From: Paracoccus sp. (in: a-proteobacteria)
GTDB taxonomy: Bacteria > Pseudomonadota > Alphaproteobacteria > Rhodobacterales > Rhodobacteraceae
DNA: 54,661 bases
Direction: 5' to 3'
Assembly (NCBI GenBank): GCA_030538705.1
Contig: JAUNTL010000008.1
Location: forward strand, 1-54,661
In this document: positions 35,495-44,012 of the stretch, piece by piece
Layout of the letters: each line of letters starts with the position of its first letter
Numbering within the stretch: the stretch's first letter is position 1
The notes under the pieces: generated by a model
Told to the model about the DNA's origin: nothing
What the model saw: the letters and a program-made list of their open reading frames with translations, nothing else
The model's database searches: none
Program-made: the position numbers and the translations under genes

Positions 35495-35914
35495 ATGCTG
35501 AATGTCCTGAGACTTGCCCTGACCGCCTGCTTTCTGGCCCTGCCCCTCGGGGCGGGTGCGCAGGAATGGGCGCTCGGCGGCTATGACCCGGTCGGCTATG
35601 TCACCCAGAACAAGGCAATGCCCGGGCGCGGCGACATTTCGACCAACTGGCGCGGTAAGGAATATCATTTCGTCTCGGCCAGTAACCGCTCACTGTTCGA
35701 GGCCAACCCCCGCGCCTATACGCCGGGTTTCGACGGGCTGTGCGTCGTCGCCCTGTCAGAGGGCCGGTCCGAGCCGGGCGACCCGCGCAAGTTCGTAACC
35801 ATCGGTCAGCGCGTCTATCTGGTCGGGTCCGACCAGCGGCGCCAGCGCCTGATGGAAGAGCCGCGCGAGCTGCTGATGCGTGCCAAGACGGTCTGGGCGC
35901 AACTGCGGCCATAA
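35495..35914 (+). CDS. YHS domain-containing secreted protein
   Basis: 139 aa. Signal peptide MLNVLRLALTACFLALPLGAGA, cleavage expected after GAGA or AQ. The mature YHS-like domain reads GGYDPVGYVTQNKAMPGRGD, EYHFVSASNRSLFEANPRAY and FDGLCVVALSEGR, as in the YHS (seleno)protein group. The Cys in GLCVVA takes the position where some relatives have Cys/Sec. The function of this family is not settled; metal or cofactor binding in the periplasm is usually proposed. 71 bp after rlmB, probably its own unit. Confidence 0.85.
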   Translation: MLNVLRLALTACFLALPLGAGAQEWALGGYDPVGYVTQNKAMPGRGDISTNWRGKEYHFVSASNRSLFEANPRAYTPGFDGLCVVALSEGRSEPGDPRKFVTIGQRVYLVGSDQRRQRLMEEPRELLMRAKTVWAQLRP

Positions 35915-35976
35915 ATCGCAACCAGCCCTATTGACCGCGCTGTTCACGAATTTGCGACAAGGCTTGGAATCCCCGA

Positions 35977-36085
35977 ATCACCACCCATATTGAGGGCACG
36001 GGTGTGATGCCACGGAACGGCCACACTCAGATCACTGTCCCTCGTTCCGCGACTTGCGCCCGGCCTTCTGGACCGGGCGCTTTTT
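35977..36085 (+). ncRNA. Structured leader or small RNA with three hairpins
   Basis: Three consecutive hairpins: 35977-36008 (ATCAC(c)ACCC / GGGTGTGAT), 36013-36049 (CGGAACG / CGTTCCG, perfect 7 bp) and 36056-36085 (GCGCCCGG / CCGGGCGC followed by TTTTT, an intrinsic terminator). The terminator ends only 32 nt before the CoA-binding gene start, so this is either a transcription attenuator for that gene or a separate small RNA. A TTGACC at 35931-35936 could be a -35, but no good -10 is seen. Confidence 0.45.
36056..36085 (+). terminator. Intrinsic terminator or attenuator before the CoA-binding gene
   Basis: Perfect 8-bp stem GCGCCCGG / CCGGGCGC (36056-36063 with 36073-36080), then TTTTT. Confidence 0.85.
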
Positions 36086-36117
36086 CTGTGAAACTGTCCG
36101 CCCGCAAGGAGAGAGAG

Positions 36118-36537
36118 ATGCCAGATACAGATACACTCCGCCAGGTCCGTGACAGCGCGCGCACCATCGCCGTCGTTGGTCTTTCGCCCAAGGACGACCG
36201 GCCAAGCTGGGGAGTGGCACGTTTTTTGCAGGCGCACGGCTATCGGATCATCCCGGTCAATCCCGGACATGCCGGCGAGAAGATTCTGGATGAAACCGTC
36301 TATGCTGATCTGCAATCCATTCCGTCCGATGCCGGCGTCGACATGATCGACATCTTTCGCCGCCCGGATGCGGTGCCGGCAATCGTGGATGAGGCGCTGC
36401 GCGTTCTGCCGGATCTGCGCGTGATCTGGATGCAGCTGGGCGTGACCCATGCCGAGGCCGCCGCCCGCGCCGAGGCAAAGGGAATCACGGTCATTCAGGA
36501 CCGCTGCCCCAAGATCGAATTCCCCCGGCTGGGCTGA
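36118..36537 (+). CDS. CoA-binding domain protein (YccU-like)
   Basis: 139 aa from ATG 36118 with strong AAGGAGAGAG upstream. Single CoA-binding Rossmann domain: TIAVVGLSPKDDRPSWGVARFL, YRIIPVNPGHAGEKILDETV, IDIFRRPDAVPAIVDEAL and VIWMQLGVTHAEAAARAEAKG. Related to the CoA-binding part of succinyl-CoA synthetase alpha but stand-alone; the physiological role is unknown. Directly preceded by an intrinsic terminator, suggesting attenuation of its expression. Confidence 0.9.
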   Translation: MPDTDTLRQVRDSARTIAVVGLSPKDDRPSWGVARFLQAHGYRIIPVNPGHAGEKILDETVYADLQSIPSDAGVDMIDIFRRPDAVPAIVDEALRVLPDLRVIWMQLGVTHAEAAARAEAKGITVIQDRCPKIEFPRLG

Positions 36538-36542
36538 GAGAC

Positions 36543-36561
36543 GTGGGGGCGCTGCCCCCAC
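36543..36561. repeat. Intergenic hairpin element
   Basis: Perfect 8-bp hairpin GTGGGGGC-GCT-GCCCCCAC followed by CCCCCGAGGTATTTGCGC, similar to the Rhodobacterales element seen at 18196. It lies between two convergent genes and may end transcription in both directions, without a T tract. Confidence 0.5.
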
Positions 36562-36608
36562 ACCCCCGAGGTATTTGCGCACCAGAGACAGGGCGCGCGG
36601 GCGCCTGC

Positions 36609-37922
36609 TCAGACCCCGAGGCGGTCGCGCAGCGCATACCAGGTCATCCCGGCCACCAAAAGCGGGTGGCGCAGCGCCGCGCCACCCGGAAAACGCGGCG
36701 TCGGCAGGGCCGCCATCGTGTCAAACCCGTCCGCCTGCCCGCGGATCGCATCGGCCATCTGCCGGCCTGCCAGCACCGCAAGCGCGACGCCGTGACCGGA
36801 AAAGCCACTGGCCGAAAGCAGGTTGGGTGCGGGACGCGCAAAGCAGGGCAGCCGCGACATGGTGATGGCCAGCGTTCCGCCCCATGCGTGGGTAAAGGGA
36901 ATATCGGCCAGTTCGGGATAGATCCGCGCCAGCGGTTTGCGGACCTTGGCGGCGATGTCGGCGGGAAAGCGATAGCTGACATTTTCGCCGCCGCCAAAGA
37001 TCAGCCGGTCCTGCTCATCAATACGCCAGTAGTTGACGACGAATTTCGTGTCATGGACCGCGATATCACGGGTCAGCACAGCCGCGCGGCGCGATCCCAG
37101 CGGCGCGGTCGCGGCGATGAAGTTATTGATCGGCATGACACGCGCCGCGATGGCCGGGGCCAGACCGCCCAGATAGCCGTTGCAGGCCAGCACGATATGA
37201 TCACAGCTCAGCGTGCCCTGTGCGGTGATGACACGCCCGGCACCGGAGGAATGCCCCGCAGGCTCGATCCGCGTGACATGGGTATTTTCATGGATCACCG
37301 CACCCGCATCCGCCGCCAGCCGCGCCAGCCCGAGCGCCAGCGCCAGCGGGTTGAGATGGCCCGCACCATGGTCGATAACCCCGCCGCAATAGGCGTCAGA
37401 GGGCAGGATGCGGTGAAAATCGGCGGCGCCAAAGCTTTCGATCTGCCGGTAATCATAGTGTCGCGCCAGATGATCACCCAGCCGGCGGGCGTGGTCCAGC
37501 TCATCCGCGCGGCGAAAGGCATGGGCCACGCCGTCACGGACCCCGACCCCCGCGCGCGCCGCCAGATCGCGTGTCAGGCGCTTGGCATCCTCGGCCATGT
37601 CCCACAGCTTGCGCGCCGTGGCGCGCCCGGCGATCGCCTCCAGCTCGTCGACCTCAAGCCGCTGGCCCGAACCGAGCTGGCCGCCATTGCGTCCCGAGGC
37701 ACCAAAACCGACGCGATGAGCCTCCAGCAGGGTGACGCGAATTCCCGCGCCCGCCAGATGCAGCGCCGCCGACAGCCCGGTATAGCCACCGCCGATCACC
37801 ACCACATCGGCACGGGCATCACCGTCCAGGGGCGCAAAGGGCGGCAGCGGCGCCACCTGATCGGCATAGAGCGAGGGCGGGTATTCCCCCCGCCGGTCAT
37901 TCGAAAACAGCAGATCCATCAT
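36609..37922 (-). CDS. puuB: FAD-binding oxidase, gamma-glutamylputrescine oxidase-like
   Basis: 437 aa. DAO/glycine-oxidase-type flavoenzyme; PuuB oxidises gamma-glutamylputrescine to the aldehyde. Visible: N-terminal SNDRRGEYPPSLYADQVAP typical of PuuB/OrdL, FAD site DVVVIGGGYTGLSAALHLAGAG, ASGRNGGQLGSGQRLEVDEL, FVVNYWRIDEQDRLIFGGGE, and YPELADIPFTHAWGGTLAITMSRLP near the C-terminus. Start (ATGATG at 37917-37922) overlaps the stop of the unknown gene before it, so it is translated with it. Last gene of the minus arm. The exact amine is inferred from neighbours. Confidence 0.88.
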   Translation of the reverse strand: MMDLLFSNDRRGEYPPSLYADQVAPLPPFAPLDGDARADVVVIGGGYTGLSAALHLAGAGIRVTLLEAHRVGFGASGRNGGQLGSGQRLEVDELEAIAGRATARKLWDMAEDAKRLTRDLAARAGVGVRDGVAHAFRRADELDHARRLGDHLARHYDYRQIESFGAADFHRILPSDAYCGGVIDHGAGHLNPLALALGLARLAADAGAVIHENTHVTRIEPAGHSSGAGRVITAQGTLSCDHIVLACNGYLGGLAPAIAARVMPINNFIAATAPLGSRRAAVLTRDIAVHDTKFVVNYWRIDEQDRLIFGGGENVSYRFPADIAAKVRKPLARIYPELADIPFTHAWGGTLAITMSRLPCFARPAPNLLSASGFSGHGVALAVLAGRQMADAIRGQADGFDTMAALPTPRFPGGAALRHPLLVAGMTWYALRDRLGV

Positions 37923-39055
37923 CGCGCCTGCGGCTGAATTTCCGTCCAGTAGATATAATAGCTGGCCGTTGGCCAGAGCGACAGTTGCAGATCATCCCCC
38001 GCATCCGTGCCATGAACCGAGGTGCAGCCCGGTTCCAGCCCCGCTTTGGCCCGCGCCTGCACGACCCGCTGATCCAGCAGATCCGTATCAGCCGGCCCGC
38101 GCGGCAAAAAGCCCCAGTCCGCGAACCGTCTCAGCGCGTCGGCGAATCCGGGCGTCGCCTCTATCGCGACATGGATCGAGGCAAAGCCGTAATCCTCGGG
38201 AAAAACCGTGTTCCCTTGAGCGTCGCGGATCACACCCTCCTGCGCGGGATCGCAGTTCATCAAAAAGACATCCTCACTTTGCATCGTTACGGACGGCTCT
38301 GCGATATCGAAATCGGCGGCCCTCGCACTGAAACGGTGCTGAAAGGCGGCGACAAGCTGTGCGGCATGGCTGCGGGCGGCCTGCCGGGTCAGGCCGGCGC
38401 CGTGGATGACCGGGAATGTAACGTCAACCGACAGGGGAAAGGGCCTTTCATCCTCGGGCGTGGCGGGTTCGATCGGGCCATAGCGCATCGGATCGGCCTG
38501 AATGCGGGCATAATCGCGCCTGTATTCCGCATAATCGCGCGAACTGACGCTATGGGAGGCCAGAACATCGGCATCCCTGATCAGCGCGGCCATATGGTCG
38601 CGCAGCTCCACGTCCCGGCCACAGACCGGCCGCATGCATTTCTGCACGGCAAGCGGCGCGCCATCGCGGGCGAATGTGAGGCCCAGCTGGTCAGGGTCCC
38701 GGCCCGGCGGCGACAAAAGCAGGAGCGACATGAAAATCAGCTTCATCTCGTCGGCGGTATAATCGGGAAATCCGGCCTGCGCGGCTGCACGCACAGCCGC
38801 CTGATCACGCAGGATAAAGCGGCCTTCGCCGGTCTCGATGATCAGGTCGATGGGACCGTCGTCGAAACTCAGCCCCGCCGGTTCGCGCCATTCGCGCCCC
38901 TGGGGTTGATCCTGCCGGGCCTGATCTTCGGTGACAGCGGCGACGGGCGGCGTGCTGTCTGACCGCGACAACGGCTTGTGCAGGATGCCGAAGGCAAGGG
39001 CGATCACCGCCGCCAGAACCACCGTCACGATTGCGGCACCGCGAATAATGGTCAT
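37919..39055 (-). CDS. Uncharacterised membrane-anchored protein A (paralogue of 39369-40439)
   Basis: 378 aa, no recognised family. N-terminal transmembrane helix (about residues 5-23, IRGAAIVTVVLAAVIALAF) followed by a large predicted periplasmic domain. Shared with the second protein: RFILRDQAAVRA / PLLIRDHTLLRA, then a Cys pair KCMRPVCGRD / HMCFAPRCARD, the DHMAALI / LAPLIAA helix, and YAEYRRDYARIQADP / YGAYKSAWQAAMDNP. The Cys pair suggests a disulfide or metal site. FPLSVDVTFPVIHGA and YIYWTEIQPQ mark beta strands. Role in the amine locus unknown. Confidence 0.75.
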   Translation of the reverse strand: MTIIRGAAIVTVVLAAVIALAFGILHKPLSRSDSTPPVAAVTEDQARQDQPQGREWREPAGLSFDDGPIDLIIETGEGRFILRDQAAVRAAAQAGFPDYTADEMKLIFMSLLLLSPPGRDPDQLGLTFARDGAPLAVQKCMRPVCGRDVELRDHMAALIRDADVLASHSVSSRDYAEYRRDYARIQADPMRYGPIEPATPEDERPFPLSVDVTFPVIHGAGLTRQAARSHAAQLVAAFQHRFSARAADFDIAEPSVTMQSEDVFLMNCDPAQEGVIRDAQGNTVFPEDYGFASIHVAIEATPGFADALRRFADWGFLPRGPADTDLLDQRVVQARAKAGLEPGCTSVHGTDAGDDLQLSLWPTASYYIYWTEIQPQAR

Positions 39056-39368
39056 GAAGCTGGCCTTTCTCGGGGTGGGCGGCCGGTCCTGTCGGTCACC
39101 CGATTATGGATGAACCGCAGGCCGGGGAAAAGCCCGCCCCTCTGCGGCCGGGCCGCGCATATGCGTGCCCTGCCCCGGTGCGTTTGTGCTGTGATGCCGC
39201 CGCCCCATGACAGGGACACCGCGGGCCATGACGACACAGCCGCCCCCTATCAGGCGCTTACGGCGGGACAACGACGAGGGGCGCGGCCTTGGTGATCGCC
39301 ACATCCGATCCCCGGCCAGGCATGACGACGGGGCACGGGCCAAGACCTGTCGCGGCCCCGCGCGGCCA
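39056..39368. other. 313-bp gene-free gap inside the amine locus
   Basis: Separates the two paralogues. Frames here lack ribosome sites and recognisable motifs, and no strong terminator was seen, so co-transcription across the gap is possible. It may hold a promoter for the downstream half of the arm. Confidence 0.6.
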
Positions 39369-40439
39369 TCAGGGCGCGGCTGTCTCGTAATGCAGGCGAT
39401 ATGCCCGGCGGATGGCCTCGCCCATCACCGGCAACGCGGGCAGGTCCGCGGCAAAGCCCAGACAGCCCTGACGCAGGCGCGGGAATGCAGCAGCGCCAAG
39501 CGCCACCGGATCGGCCACCGGGACCGGAAGCGGCGCGAAAAAGGACCAGTCGGATTCCAGCATCCGCGCCAGCACCTCGTCACTGACCTGCAACCGCAGC
39601 GTCGGCGTCATCGCCTCGACCCCGTCCAGATAGCCCAGATCAGCGCCTGTGCAGATGTTTCTCATCATCACCGGCCGGGTATATGATATGACTTCCTCGA
39701 CATGCAGTTCCGGGCCGAAATGATCGCTGAGGGCGCGGGCCGAGGCATCCCTCCACTGCGTCATGGCGCGGGTATCGGTCTCGCTGCCAGCGGCGATGAT
39801 CCCCGCAGGCAGGTCCAGCGCGACAAGGTTCGGCTGGCGCGCCTGCCCCAGCATCTGCTGCCGGGGCGGGATGAGTTCGGGATTGTCCATGGCCGCCTGC
39901 CATGCGGATTTATAGGCGCCATAATCATCAAAACTGTCATCATGGGTGATGATCGGCACGGCTGCCGCGATCAGTGGCGCAAGCGATTGCTGCGTGACCG
40001 GATCGCGCGCGCATCGCGGGGCAAAGCACATATGGCGTTTCAGCAGACGATCATTCTGCCAGATGCGGATGGCCGCCCCGCGCTCGGCCCCGAACAGGGC
40101 GCCGATGATCGTTACCCGCTCGTCAGCGCCGGTATCGGCCAGCAATGCGCTGTCACGATGGGCGCGCAAAAGCGTGTGATCGCGGATCAGCAGCGGTCCG
40201 GCATCGCTCGCGCCCGGATCAATCGCAACCATGACCGGCCCGGCATCAAAGTCGATCCCCGCCAGAAACGGAAAATGGACCCGTTCCGGCGGCAGATCCC
40301 GCGCCTTGTCGGGCGGACCGGGCACAAAGCTGTCCACGAGCCTCTCGCGCATCTGGCCTCCGGCAAACCACAGCAGCACATAGACCGCCGCCACCCCGAG
40401 GACGACACCGGCAAGGATCGTCGTGACGAGCCGCATCAT
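39369..40439 (-). CDS. Uncharacterised membrane-anchored protein B (paralogue of 37919-39055)
   Basis: 356 aa from ATG 40439, which overlaps the ligase stop as ATGATGA and is followed by MRLVTTILAGVVLGVAAVYV, an N-terminal transmembrane helix. The rest is predicted periplasmic. Cys pair in RHMCFAPRCARDPV, then SLAPLIAAAVPIITHDDSFDDYGAYKSAW, the stretch it shares with protein A. Identity is low but order and spacing agree. No catalytic motif recognised. Its coupling to the gamma-glutamyl ligase suggests a role in uptake, sensing or periplasmic processing of the amine. Confidence 0.75.
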   Translation of the reverse strand: MMRLVTTILAGVVLGVAAVYVLLWFAGGQMRERLVDSFVPGPPDKARDLPPERVHFPFLAGIDFDAGPVMVAIDPGASDAGPLLIRDHTLLRAHRDSALLADTGADERVTIIGALFGAERGAAIRIWQNDRLLKRHMCFAPRCARDPVTQQSLAPLIAAAVPIITHDDSFDDYGAYKSAWQAAMDNPELIPPRQQMLGQARQPNLVALDLPAGIIAAGSETDTRAMTQWRDASARALSDHFGPELHVEEVISYTRPVMMRNICTGADLGYLDGVEAMTPTLRLQVSDEVLARMLESDWSFFAPLPVPVADPVALGAAAFPRLRQGCLGFAADLPALPVMGEAIRRAYRLHYETAAP

Positions 40440-41797
40440 ACATTCAGCAGCAGATGCTCGCGCTCCCACGGGCTGATGACCTGAAGGAACTCTTTGTATT
40501 CGTTGCGCTTGACGGCCTCATACACATCGACGAACTCGGCCCCCAGCACGTCCCGCATGGGCTGGCTCTCGACCATCAGGTCAAGCGCGTCACCCAGCGT
40601 CAGCGGCAGCTCATCCTCGGATATATAGGCATCCCCCAGGCATTCGGGGCGCGGATCGCGCGCCTCGACCAGACCGAGATAGCCGCATGCCAGCGAGGCG
40701 GCCAGACCGAGATAGGGATTGCAGTCCATCCCCGCCAGCCGGTTCTCGACCCGGCGCGAGGCCGGGCTGGAGATCGGCACGCGCAGCCCCGTTGTGCGGT
40801 TATCGCGGCCCCATTCCAGATTGATCGGTGCGGCAAAATCCGGGACATAGCGACGATAGGAATTCACATAAGGCGCCAGCAGCGCGACAGCGGCGGGCAG
40901 ATGGTTCTGCATCCCGGCGATGAAATGCAGGAATGCCGGCGCATCGCGGCCCTGATCATCGGAAAAGATGTTGTTGCCGGTCTCGATGTCGATCACCGAA
41001 TGGTGGATATGCATGGCCGATCCCGGTTCACCCTCGATCGGCTTGGCCATGAAGGTAGCGAAACAGTCATGGCGCAGCGCCGCCTCGCGGATCATGCGCT
41101 TGAAGAAAAAGATCTCGTCGGCCAGACGCACCGGATCGCCATGATTGAGGTTGATCTCGATCTGGCCGGCACCGCCTTCCTGCAAGATGCCGTCAATCTC
41201 AAAGCCCTGCGCCTCGGCGAAATCATAGATATCGTCAATGACCTTGCCATATTCATCCACCGCCGACAGCGAATAGGCCTGTTTCGCGGCGGCACGCCGG
41301 CCGCTGCGGCCCATGGGCGGGATGATGGGCTGGTTCGGGTCGGTGTTGCGCGCGACCAGAAAGAACTCCATCTCGGGGGCGACGATGGGCCGCCAGCCGC
41401 GCGCCTCGAACAGGCCGAGGATGCGCTTGAGAACGTTGCGCGGTGCGACCGGCACCGGGTTGCCCTGCTGATCAAACACGTCATGGATCACTTGCAGCGT
41501 GAAATCAGCGGTCCATGGCGCGGCGGTGGCGGTCGAGTAATCCGGCGTCAGGATCATGTCGGGTTCGGTAAAGGCCCCGGCCGGGTTGTCGGCCCATTCC
41601 CCGGTGATCGTCTGAAGAAAGATCGAGTTCGGCAGATAGAATTTCTCCTGCCGGGCGAATTTGGACGCCGGCATCGCCTTGCCGCGCGCAACGCCGGCAA
41701 TATCGGCAACGATGCATTCAACCTCGTCCAGCCGGCGGCCGGCGGCATAATCCTGTGCGGCCCGTGGCGCGCTTTCCAGCCATTCATGCATGGTCAT
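40436..41797 (-). CDS. puuA: Glutamine synthetase family protein, gamma-glutamylputrescine synthetase-like
   Basis: 453 aa. ATP-dependent gamma-glutamylation of an amine. Visible: N-terminal beta-grasp DEVECIVADIAGVARGKAMP, metal/glutamate motifs VAPEMEFFLVARN, GAGQIEINLNHGDP, GEPGSAMHIHHSVID, ATP/phosphate loop NSYRRYVPDFAAPINLEWG and RDNRTTGLRVPISSPASRRVENRLAGMDCNPYLGLA. The Puu-type rather than ammonia-type assignment rests on the short beta-grasp, missing regulatory adenylylation loop and the puuB/puuD-like neighbours. Coupled to PaiB-like (overlap 41794-41797) and to protein B (overlap 40436-40439). Confidence 0.88.
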   Translation of the reverse strand: MTMHEWLESAPRAAQDYAAGRRLDEVECIVADIAGVARGKAMPASKFARQEKFYLPNSIFLQTITGEWADNPAGAFTEPDMILTPDYSTATAAPWTADFTLQVIHDVFDQQGNPVPVAPRNVLKRILGLFEARGWRPIVAPEMEFFLVARNTDPNQPIIPPMGRSGRRAAAKQAYSLSAVDEYGKVIDDIYDFAEAQGFEIDGILQEGGAGQIEINLNHGDPVRLADEIFFFKRMIREAALRHDCFATFMAKPIEGEPGSAMHIHHSVIDIETGNNIFSDDQGRDAPAFLHFIAGMQNHLPAAVALLAPYVNSYRRYVPDFAAPINLEWGRDNRTTGLRVPISSPASRRVENRLAGMDCNPYLGLAASLACGYLGLVEARDPRPECLGDAYISEDELPLTLGDALDLMVESQPMRDVLGAEFVDVYEAVKRNEYKEFLQVISPWEREHLLLNV

Positions 41798-42405
41798 GTC
41801 TCACCTGCGGCCAGTCCGGCCAGTTCGGGATGGGTGTCGCGCAGCGCCTGCGCCACACCGGCGCGATCGTCTGCGGTGCGGTTCTGGCTGGCTTTCCACT
41901 TTCCGGTCATCTGCGTGACATGGATTTCCAGCCCGGTGATGCCGCGCATCTGTGCGGCGACGAATTTTTCCGGCGCGTCCGTGACCGCCCAGGGCGCCGG
42001 CATCGCGGCCTCCATCCGGTCGGTCAGCGCGGCGCATTGATCCCGCAGCCAGTCCGCACCCTCATGCAGCACAGCCCGGCCGCGCGCCTGCACCATCAGA
42101 AAATTCCATGTCGGCACGACGCGGCCATGCTCGACCTTGGATGCATACCAGTCGGGCGAGATATAGGCCTGCGGCCCCTGAAAGACGACCAGAACCGGCC
42201 CGCCTGCCGCCAGATCGACAAGCTGGGGGTTGGCGCGGGCGAGATGTGCGCGCAAAACCCCGTCAGCGCCCAGATCAAAGGGGATCAGATTGGCGCAAGG
42301 CCCCGCCTCGCCCGAGGTAATCAGCATGGCCAGCGGATGCGCGCGTATCAACGCGGCCATCACCCCGGGCCGCGTCTCGGCAAAGGCGGGGGGACAATAC
42401 ATCAC
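41794..42405 (-). CDS. PaiB-type FMN-binding protein / negative regulator
   Basis: 203 aa. PaiB family (split-barrel, FMN or heme binding; named after a Bacillus sporulation/protease repressor next to a polyamine acetyltransferase). Visible: MYCPPAFAETRPGVMAALI start, LAMLITSGEAGPCANLIPFDL, HLARANPQLVDLAAGGPVLVV, AYISPDWYASK, VPTWNFLMVQARGRAVL and the C-terminal QMTGKWKASQNR. PaiB proteins often accompany polyamine genes; here it sits between amidotransferase and ligase with overlapping stops (42402-42405). Confidence 0.9.
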   Translation of the reverse strand: MMYCPPAFAETRPGVMAALIRAHPLAMLITSGEAGPCANLIPFDLGADGVLRAHLARANPQLVDLAAGGPVLVVFQGPQAYISPDWYASKVEHGRVVPTWNFLMVQARGRAVLHEGADWLRDQCAALTDRMEAAMPAPWAVTDAPEKFVAAQMRGITGLEIHVTQMTGKWKASQNRTADDRAGVAQALRDTHPELAGLAAGET

Positions 42406-43103
42406 ACAGTACCCTGACGCGCCGCGATTGCCTCGTGCAGGAACGTCACGATCCGTTGGGCGATCACCTGACTGTCGCGACGCCCACCCATGCGCGCGCC
42501 GGCGCTCTCGACCAGCGAGGCGGGAACTCCGGCGATCACGGCACGGGTCTCCATCAGGCCGCGGATAAAGTCATCGCCAAATTCGGGATGGGCCTGCACC
42601 GTGAATGCACGGCCGGGATAGATCAGCGCGGCATTCTCGCAAAAGCCGCTTGAGGCCGCGCGTTCGGCACCATCGGGGCGGCGGGTCACCTGATCCTGAT
42701 GCCAGGCATTCAGCGTCAGCACCTCGCCGTCGAAATCATAGTCCTGCGCACCGACCGACCAGCCGCCGGCATATTTCTCGACCTTGCCACCAAGCGCCTG
42801 AGCGATGATCTGGTGACCAAAGCAGATACCGATGAGTGGCACGCGGGCGGCATAGGCATCACGGATGAACGCCTCGAGCGGGGGAATGAAGGGATGGTCC
42901 TCATAGGCGCCATGGCGCGACCCGGTCAGCAGCCAGCCATCGGCGTCATGGACCGAGGCCGGAAACTCCATCCCCTCGACATGATAGCTGCTGAATTCGA
43001 AACCCCGCCCGGCCAACAGCCGGACGAACATATCGGGATAGTCGCCAGCCTCACCTTTCAGGGATTCGGGGGCCTGGCCGCATTGCAGGATGCCGATTTT
43101 CAT
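42402..43103 (-). CDS. Class I glutamine amidotransferase, PuuD-like
   Basis: 233 aa. Triad residues are visible: Cys nucleophile in LIGICFGHQIIAQAL (about residue 93), and His and Glu in FTVQAHPEFGDD. DGWLLTGSRHGAYEDHPF gives the oxyanion loop. PuuD hydrolyses gamma-glutamyl-GABA in the E. coli pathway; this protein is shorter and closer to GMP-synthase-like amidotransferases, so gamma-glutamyl cleavage is inferred from context. First gene of the minus arm; divergent from the ATPase of the importer with 90 bp of shared promoter region. Confidence 0.8.
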   Translation of the reverse strand: MKIGILQCGQAPESLKGEAGDYPDMFVRLLAGRGFEFSSYHVEGMEFPASVHDADGWLLTGSRHGAYEDHPFIPPLEAFIRDAYAARVPLIGICFGHQIIAQALGGKVEKYAGGWSVGAQDYDFDGEVLTLNAWHQDQVTRRPDGAERAASSGFCENAALIYPGRAFTVQAHPEFGDDFIRGLMETRAVIAGVPASLVESAGARMGGRRDSQVIAQRIVTFLHEAIAARQGTV

Positions 43104-43193
43104 ATGTCGCCGTCTTATCAGGTTTGCCCCAGATTATGCCCCGCAGGTTGCCGTTGCAATCCGCCCGGATTTCGCGGCATCTATGGGGGTGAC

Positions 43194-43973
43194 ATGAATG
43201 ATATTGCCGCACCCGTCATCGAAATCCGCGATCTCCACAAGTCCTATGGCGAGTTGGAGGTGCTGAAGGGCGTATCGCTCTGCGCCCCGCGTGGCCATGT
43301 GATCAGCCTCATCGGCTCTTCCGGGTCGGGCAAGTCGACGCTGCTGCGGTGCTGCAACCTTCTGGAAAACAGTCAGGCCGGCGAAATCCTGTTCGAGGGC
43401 GAGGCCGTGCGCTGGAAAGGCAGTGGCGCAAATCGCATCCCGGCCGACCGCGCGCAGGTGACGCGGATGCGCACCCAGCTTGCCATGGTGTTTCAGCAGT
43501 TCAACCTGTGGTCGCATATGACCGTATTGCAGAACGTGACCGAAGCGCCGGTGACGGTTCTGGGCCAGCCACGTCCCGAGGTCGAGGCGCGTGGCCGCGC
43601 CCTGCTGAACAAGGTCGGCATTGGTGACAAGGCCGACGCCTGGCCCGCCCAGCTGTCAGGTGGCCAGCAGCAGCGCGCCGCCATCGCGCGCGCGCTGTGT
43701 ATGGAGCCGCGGGCATTGCTGTTTGATGAACCGACCTCGGCACTGGACCCTGAACTCCAGCAAGAGGTCGTGCGCGTGATCAAGGATCTGGCGGCCGAAC
43801 ATCGCACAATGATCCTTGTGACCCATGACATGCGGCTGGCGGGTGATGTCAGCGATCACGTCGTGTTCCTGCATCAGGGCCGGATCGAGGAGGAAGGTCC
43901 GCCCGATCAGCTTTTTGGCGCACCGAAAACCGAAAGGCTGCGCCAGTTCCTCAGTGCTACCATGGCCGCGTGA
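43194..43973 (+). CDS. Polar amino acid-type ABC transporter ATPase
   Basis: 259 aa from ATG 43194 (GGGGGT upstream), which sets the start at MNDIAAPVIEIRDLHKSY. Walker A IGSSGSGKSTLLRCC, Q loop MVFQQFNLWSHMTV, signature AQLSGGQQQRAAIARAL, Walker B ALLFDEPTSALDPE, switch ILVTHDM. QLAMVFQQFNLWSH is typical of HisP/GlnQ-type (PAAT) ATPases. Heads the plus arm with the binding protein and two permeases. With the ligase genes on both sides, the substrate is probably a di- or polyamine-like or amino compound. Confidence 0.94.
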   Translation: MNDIAAPVIEIRDLHKSYGELEVLKGVSLCAPRGHVISLIGSSGSGKSTLLRCCNLLENSQAGEILFEGEAVRWKGSGANRIPADRAQVTRMRTQLAMVFQQFNLWSHMTVLQNVTEAPVTVLGQPRPEVEARGRALLNKVGIGDKADAWPAQLSGGQQQRAAIARALCMEPRALLFDEPTSALDPELQQEVVRVIKDLAAEHRTMILVTHDMRLAGDVSDHVVFLHQGRIEEEGPPDQLFGAPKTERLRQFLSATMAA

Positions 43974-44012
43974 CCCCAACCAACGCGAGACCCAATCAAC
44001 AGGAGAGAAAAC

